Origin: Nocardia rhamnosiphila NBRC 108938
GTDB taxonomy: Bacteria > Actinomycetota > Actinomycetes > Mycobacteriales > Mycobacteriaceae
NCBI RefSeq assembly: GCF_000720425.1
Contig: NZ_JOAJ01000002.1
Location: forward strand, 310,001-374,000
Direction of reading: 5' to 3'
Length of the DNA: 64,000 nucleotides
This document shows positions 61,389-64,000 of the stretch, piece after piece. The notes beneath the pieces are model-generated. The model had not been told where the DNA came from. It ran no database searches and saw only the letters and a program-made list of their open reading frames with translations. Made by a program: the position numbers and the translations under genes. Position 1 is the stretch's first letter; each line of letters opens with the position of its first letter.

Positions 61389-62648
61389 CTAGAATCCTCG
61401 TTTCTCGATGAGGCGGGCGGTCCGGGCCAGTTCGTCGCGGAAGCCGGGATGGGCGATACCGATGAGGCGCCGGGCGCGTTCGGCCAGCGATTTCCCGGCG
61501 AGTTCGGCGGCGCCGTATTCGGTGACGACCAGGTCGACTTCGGTCCGCGCGGTGGTGACCGGTCCGGACAGCGCGGCGGTGATCCGGCTGACGGTGCCGT
61601 TGCGGGCGGTGGCGGGCAGGGCGATGATCGACCGGCCACCGGGCGAGCGCAGCCCGGCCCGGACGAAGTCCACCTGACCGCCGGTGCCGCCGATATAGCT
61701 CTCGCCGGACTGTTCGGCGTTCACCTGCCCCGTCAGGTCCACCTCGAGCGCGGAGTTCAGCGTGACGAGATCGTCGAGCCGCGCGAGGACGGCGGCGTCG
61801 TGGGTGTAGGAGGTCGGGCACATGCGCAGGGCCGGATTGCGGTGGGCGAAATCGTAGAGTCGCCGGGTACCGATGAGCGCGCCGGTGATCGACACACCCG
61901 GGTCGATCCGTTTGCGCGCGTTGGTGATCACACCGGCTTCCACGAGGTCGACGAGGCCGTCCCCCATCATGCCCGAGTGGACGCCGAGGTCGCGGCGGTC
62001 GCGCAGCAGCCGCACCACCGCGTCGGGGACGGCACCGATACCGATCTGCAGTACCGCGCCGTCGCCGATGTAGTCGGTGATGTGGCGGGCGACGGCCTCG
62101 TCCACCGCACCGATCGCCGCGGGGGCCACCTCCACCGGCGGGGTCGATACGGTGACCGCGCAGTCGATCTCGGCGGCGGCCAGTGATTCACCGAGGGTGT
62201 AGGGCACCTGCTCGTTGACCTCCGCGATCACCACCCGGGCCCGCGCGACCGCCGCCCGGACATAGTCGCCGACCAGTCCGAAGCTGTGCCTGCCGGCGGA
62301 ATCGGCGGGGCTGACCTGGATGAGCGCCACATCGCAGCCGAGCTCGCCGGATTCGATCATCGGGGCCACCCTGCCCACATGGCACGGCACGATCTCGAGC
62401 TCGTGGGTCCTGGTGAGGCTGCGCAGCGCACCGATGGCGCCCATACTCGACAGCGCGATAGAGCGGCCGACCCCGGGCGCGAACCGGCCGGAGAAGCTGG
62501 TCGCGATGAAGGCGGACAGGTCGCCGATCCGCCGCCCCTGGTCTATGAGCGCCTCGAGCAGAGTGGTGGGCTCACCGCAGGCCTGCCCGATGACGATCCG
62601 GTCGCCGGGGCGCAGCCACCGCCCCAGGTCGATATCGGCCTCGCTCAT
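61389..62648 (-). CDS. Acetyl-CoA hydrolase/transferase family (4-hydroxybutyrate CoA-transferase-like)
   Basis: A 419-residue family I CoA-transferase. It has GDGAVLQIGIGAVPDAV, the catalytic Glu in LNSALEVDLTGQVNAE, and GGTGGQVDF with the glycine-rich turn. The ATG overlaps the CaiB stop by 4 bp (ATGA). It moves CoA between an acyl group and acetate or another acid. It is the middle gene of a CaiB-CoA-transferase-crotonase operon. Confidence 0.88.
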   Translation of the reverse strand: MSEADIDLGRWLRPGDRIVIGQACGEPTTLLEALIDQGRRIGDLSAFIATSFSGRFAPGVGRSIALSSMGAIGALRSLTRTHELEIVPCHVGRVAPMIESGELGCDVALIQVSPADSAGRHSFGLVGDYVRAAVARARVVIAEVNEQVPYTLGESLAAAEIDCAVTVSTPPVEVAPAAIGAVDEAVARHITDYIGDGAVLQIGIGAVPDAVVRLLRDRRDLGVHSGMMGDGLVDLVEAGVITNARKRIDPGVSITGALIGTRRLYDFAHRNPALRMCPTSYTHDAAVLARLDDLVTLNSALEVDLTGQVNAEQSGESYIGGTGGQVDFVRAGLRSPGGRSIIALPATARNGTVSRITAALSGPVTTARTEVDLVVTEYGAAELAGKSLAERARRLIGIAHPGFRDELARTARLIEKRGF

Positions 62649-63835
62649 CCTCGGGTGCCCCTGCCGTGGCCGGCCGGCCCGGAGGGTTCCGGTTCGCGTA
62701 CGGCCGCCGCCTCCAGTACTTCCCGGGTGTGGGCGCCGAGCCGGGGCGCCGGACCGGATACGCGCCCGGGGGTGCGGGAGAACCAGGTCGGCGGACCGGG
62801 GAAACGCAGCGGGCCGTCGGGGCTGTCGACGGTTTCGAAGAAACCGGCCTCGTTCAGGTGCGGGTTGTCGAAGAGATCGTCCAGGCTGCGCACCGGCGCG
62901 GCCGGAATATCGAGGGAATCGAGCAGTTCGAGCCAGGCGGCGGTGGTGCGGGTCGCGAAAGTCTCCCGCAGGTGGGCGTAGACGGTGTCGATCCGGCGCG
63001 CACGCTGCGCGAGGGTCGCGAATTCCGGACGGTTCCAGGGCGGGCGGACCGCGGTCACGAAGGCCGTCCACTGTTTGTCGTTGTAGACGAGCGCGGAGAG
63101 ATAACCGTCGGCAGTGCGGTACGGCGTGCGCTCGGGCGTCACCGCGCGCGGGTAGGCGGCGGACCCCAGCGGCGGATCGAACAGGGCGCCGTTGGCGTGC
63201 TCGACCAGCATGAAGGCGGCCATGGTTTCGAACATCGCGACTTCCACTTCCTGCCCCTCCCCGGTCCGCTCGCGATGGAACAGGGCCATCGTGGTGGCGT
63301 AGACGGCAGTCAATCCGGCGATTTTGTCGGCCATGATGGTGCCCACGTAACCCGGTGTGCCGGTGAGGAGTTCCTGCACATGCGGTAGTCCGCATTCGGC
63401 CTGGATCGTGTCGTCGTAGGCGGTGCGGTCGGCGTCGGGGCCGCGGCGGCCGTAGCCGTAGCAGTTGGTGTAGACGATCGCCGGATTGATCGCGGCGACC
63501 TGTTCGTAGCCGAACCCGAGCGCGTCGACGGCCTTACCGCGCATGGAGTGGATGAATACATCGGCGCCGGTGATCAATTCGCGCAGTGCGGTTTTGCCCG
63601 CCGGCTCGCGCAGATCGAGGACCACACTGCGTTTTCCGCGGTTGACGTTGACGAACACCCCCGCCATCCCCGGTTCCGGGCCCACCGAGATATGGCGGGT
63701 GTTGTCCCCGGCCGGCGGCTCCACCTTGATCACGTCCGCGCCCATATCGGCCATGATCTGGGTGCAGTAGGGACCCATCACCATCGCCGTCAGATCGATC
63801 ACCCGCACCCCGGCCAGGGGCCCTGTGTGCTGCAT
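62645..63835 (-). CDS. CaiB/BaiF family CoA-transferase
   Basis: About 396 residues from MQHTGPLAGVRVIDL. It has GADVIKVEPP, NRGKRSVVLDL, GYGRRGPDADRTAYDDTIQAECG and ERTGEGQEVEVAMFE, the family III CoA-transferase layout with Asp in the TAYDD region. An alternative GTG start adds five residues. It is the first gene of the final operon. The GntR-type operator ATCTTTGTAAGGAT lies about 50 bp upstream, linking it to the SMP-30 operon (inference). Confidence 0.87.
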   Translation of the reverse strand: MQHTGPLAGVRVIDLTAMVMGPYCTQIMADMGADVIKVEPPAGDNTRHISVGPEPGMAGVFVNVNRGKRSVVLDLREPAGKTALRELITGADVFIHSMRGKAVDALGFGYEQVAAINPAIVYTNCYGYGRRGPDADRTAYDDTIQAECGLPHVQELLTGTPGYVGTIMADKIAGLTAVYATTMALFHRERTGEGQEVEVAMFETMAAFMLVEHANGALFDPPLGSAAYPRAVTPERTPYRTADGYLSALVYNDKQWTAFVTAVRPPWNRPEFATLAQRARRIDTVYAHLRETFATRTTAAWLELLDSLDIPAAPVRSLDDLFDNPHLNEAGFFETVDSPDGPLRFPGPPTWFSRTPGRVSGPAPRLGAHTREVLEAAAVREPEPSGPAGHGRGTRG

Positions 63836-63885
63836 ACGCCCTACCTTCACCGGGCCGGCCGAACAAATCGGCGGCTATCTGATGA

Positions 63886-63899
63886 ATCTTTGTAAGGAT
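63886..63899. promoter_or_regulatory. Putative GntR operator (site 3)
   Basis: ATCTTTGTAAGGAT matches ATCTTTATAAGGAT (12584-12597) at 13 of 14 bases and lies in an AT-rich stretch 51 bp before the CaiB start. The sequence is partly palindromic (ATCNTTNNAANGAT). It suggests that this operon shares a regulator with the SMP-30-to-ALDH operon. Confidence 0.5.
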
Positions 63900-64000
63900 A
63901 GTGATATCAAGTATGAGTGCCCAGTTTCAATGGCGAGAACGCCGGGCCCGGTAGTGGCGCCGGCGTGCCCGTGATTCCGGCGTCCGTCGCCGAGGTACTC

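Noticed and set aside
63965..64000. Possible GTG start of a plus-strand gene at the window edge
   Set aside because: The 12 codons to the edge are open but there is no good ribosome site and too little sequence to judge; it may be real outside the window.

Overview
The window is 64 kb of very GC-rich actinobacterial DNA. Its gene families point to the Mycobacteriales: a mycofactocin-coupled SDR, F420/luciferase-like and F420-type FMN proteins, a TIGR03086-type DinB/mycothiol-associated protein, paired acyl-CoA dehydrogenases of the sterol-catabolism type, and a DUF35-thiolase protein. A class A beta-lactamase with the omega-loop and lipobox of the Nocardia FAR/AST enzymes makes Nocardia or a close relative the best guess. 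No rRNA, tRNA, CRISPR array, insertion sequence or phage gene was seen. The window is chromosomal and dominated by catabolism of a hydrophobic, probably alicyclic or terpenoid/steroid-like compound.

Layout. (1) 0.1-12.6 kb: a FadR/GntR regulator faces a minus-strand run of SMP-30-like protein, SDR, Rieske oxygenase, Baeyer-Villiger monooxygenase, SDR, ThDP enzyme and aldehyde dehydrogenase, followed by DUF427 and a TesB-like thioesterase. (2) 12.8-16.7 kb: a pentapeptide-repeat protein, then a TetR gene divergent from an unusual three-module flavoprotein (FAD monooxygenase-like, ferredoxin reductase, 2Fe-2S ferredoxin). (3) 17-20.6 kb: a ROK glucokinase, a ROK-type regulator and two small hypotheticals. 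(4) 21.2-24.6 kb: a beta-lactamase lipoprotein divergent from a LysR gene that is translationally coupled to a second, cytosolic SxxK/SDN/KTG protein; then a small lipoprotein. (5) 24.9-34.7 kb: P450 plus mycofactocin SDR divergent from TetR; enoyl-CoA hydratase; two acyl-CoA ligases; two amidohydrolase-2 enzymes. (6) 34.9-40.7 kb: an erythromycin-esterase/MerR pair, a GbsR/MarR plus ABC exporter, small secreted proteins and a pyridoxamine-oxidase-like protein. (7) 40.7-51 kb: CaiB plus aldehyde dehydrogenase divergent from SDR, ferredoxin, P450, a DUF35-thiolase fusion, hydrolase, DoxX and two beta-hydroxyacid dehydrogenases. (8) 51-64 kb: DinB/MarR; SDR, luciferase-like enzyme and two acyl-CoA dehydrogenases, divergent from P450 plus ferredoxin; alcohol dehydrogenase; DJ-1-like protein; and a final minus-strand operon of CaiB, acetyl-CoA-transferase-like protein and enoyl-CoA hydratase.

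How it fits together (inference). Two repeated DNA motifs appear to sew distant operons into regulons. A GAGAAT-N3-ATTCTC inverted repeat lies before or between the amidohydrolase/CoA-ligase, CaiB/ALDH, SDR-ferredoxin-P450-DUF35/thiolase and acyl-CoA-dehydrogenase/P450 units. Together these would hydroxylate a substrate, activate it to a CoA thioester, dehydrogenate, hydrate and cleave it by a retro-aldol step. A second motif (ATTGCAATCTTT / ATCTTTRTAAGGAT) lies before the GntR gene, before the SMP-30-to-ALDH operon and before the last CaiB operon. This suggests a second route, with Rieske and Baeyer-Villiger oxygenation, controlled by the GntR protein. The substrate cannot be read from the sequence.
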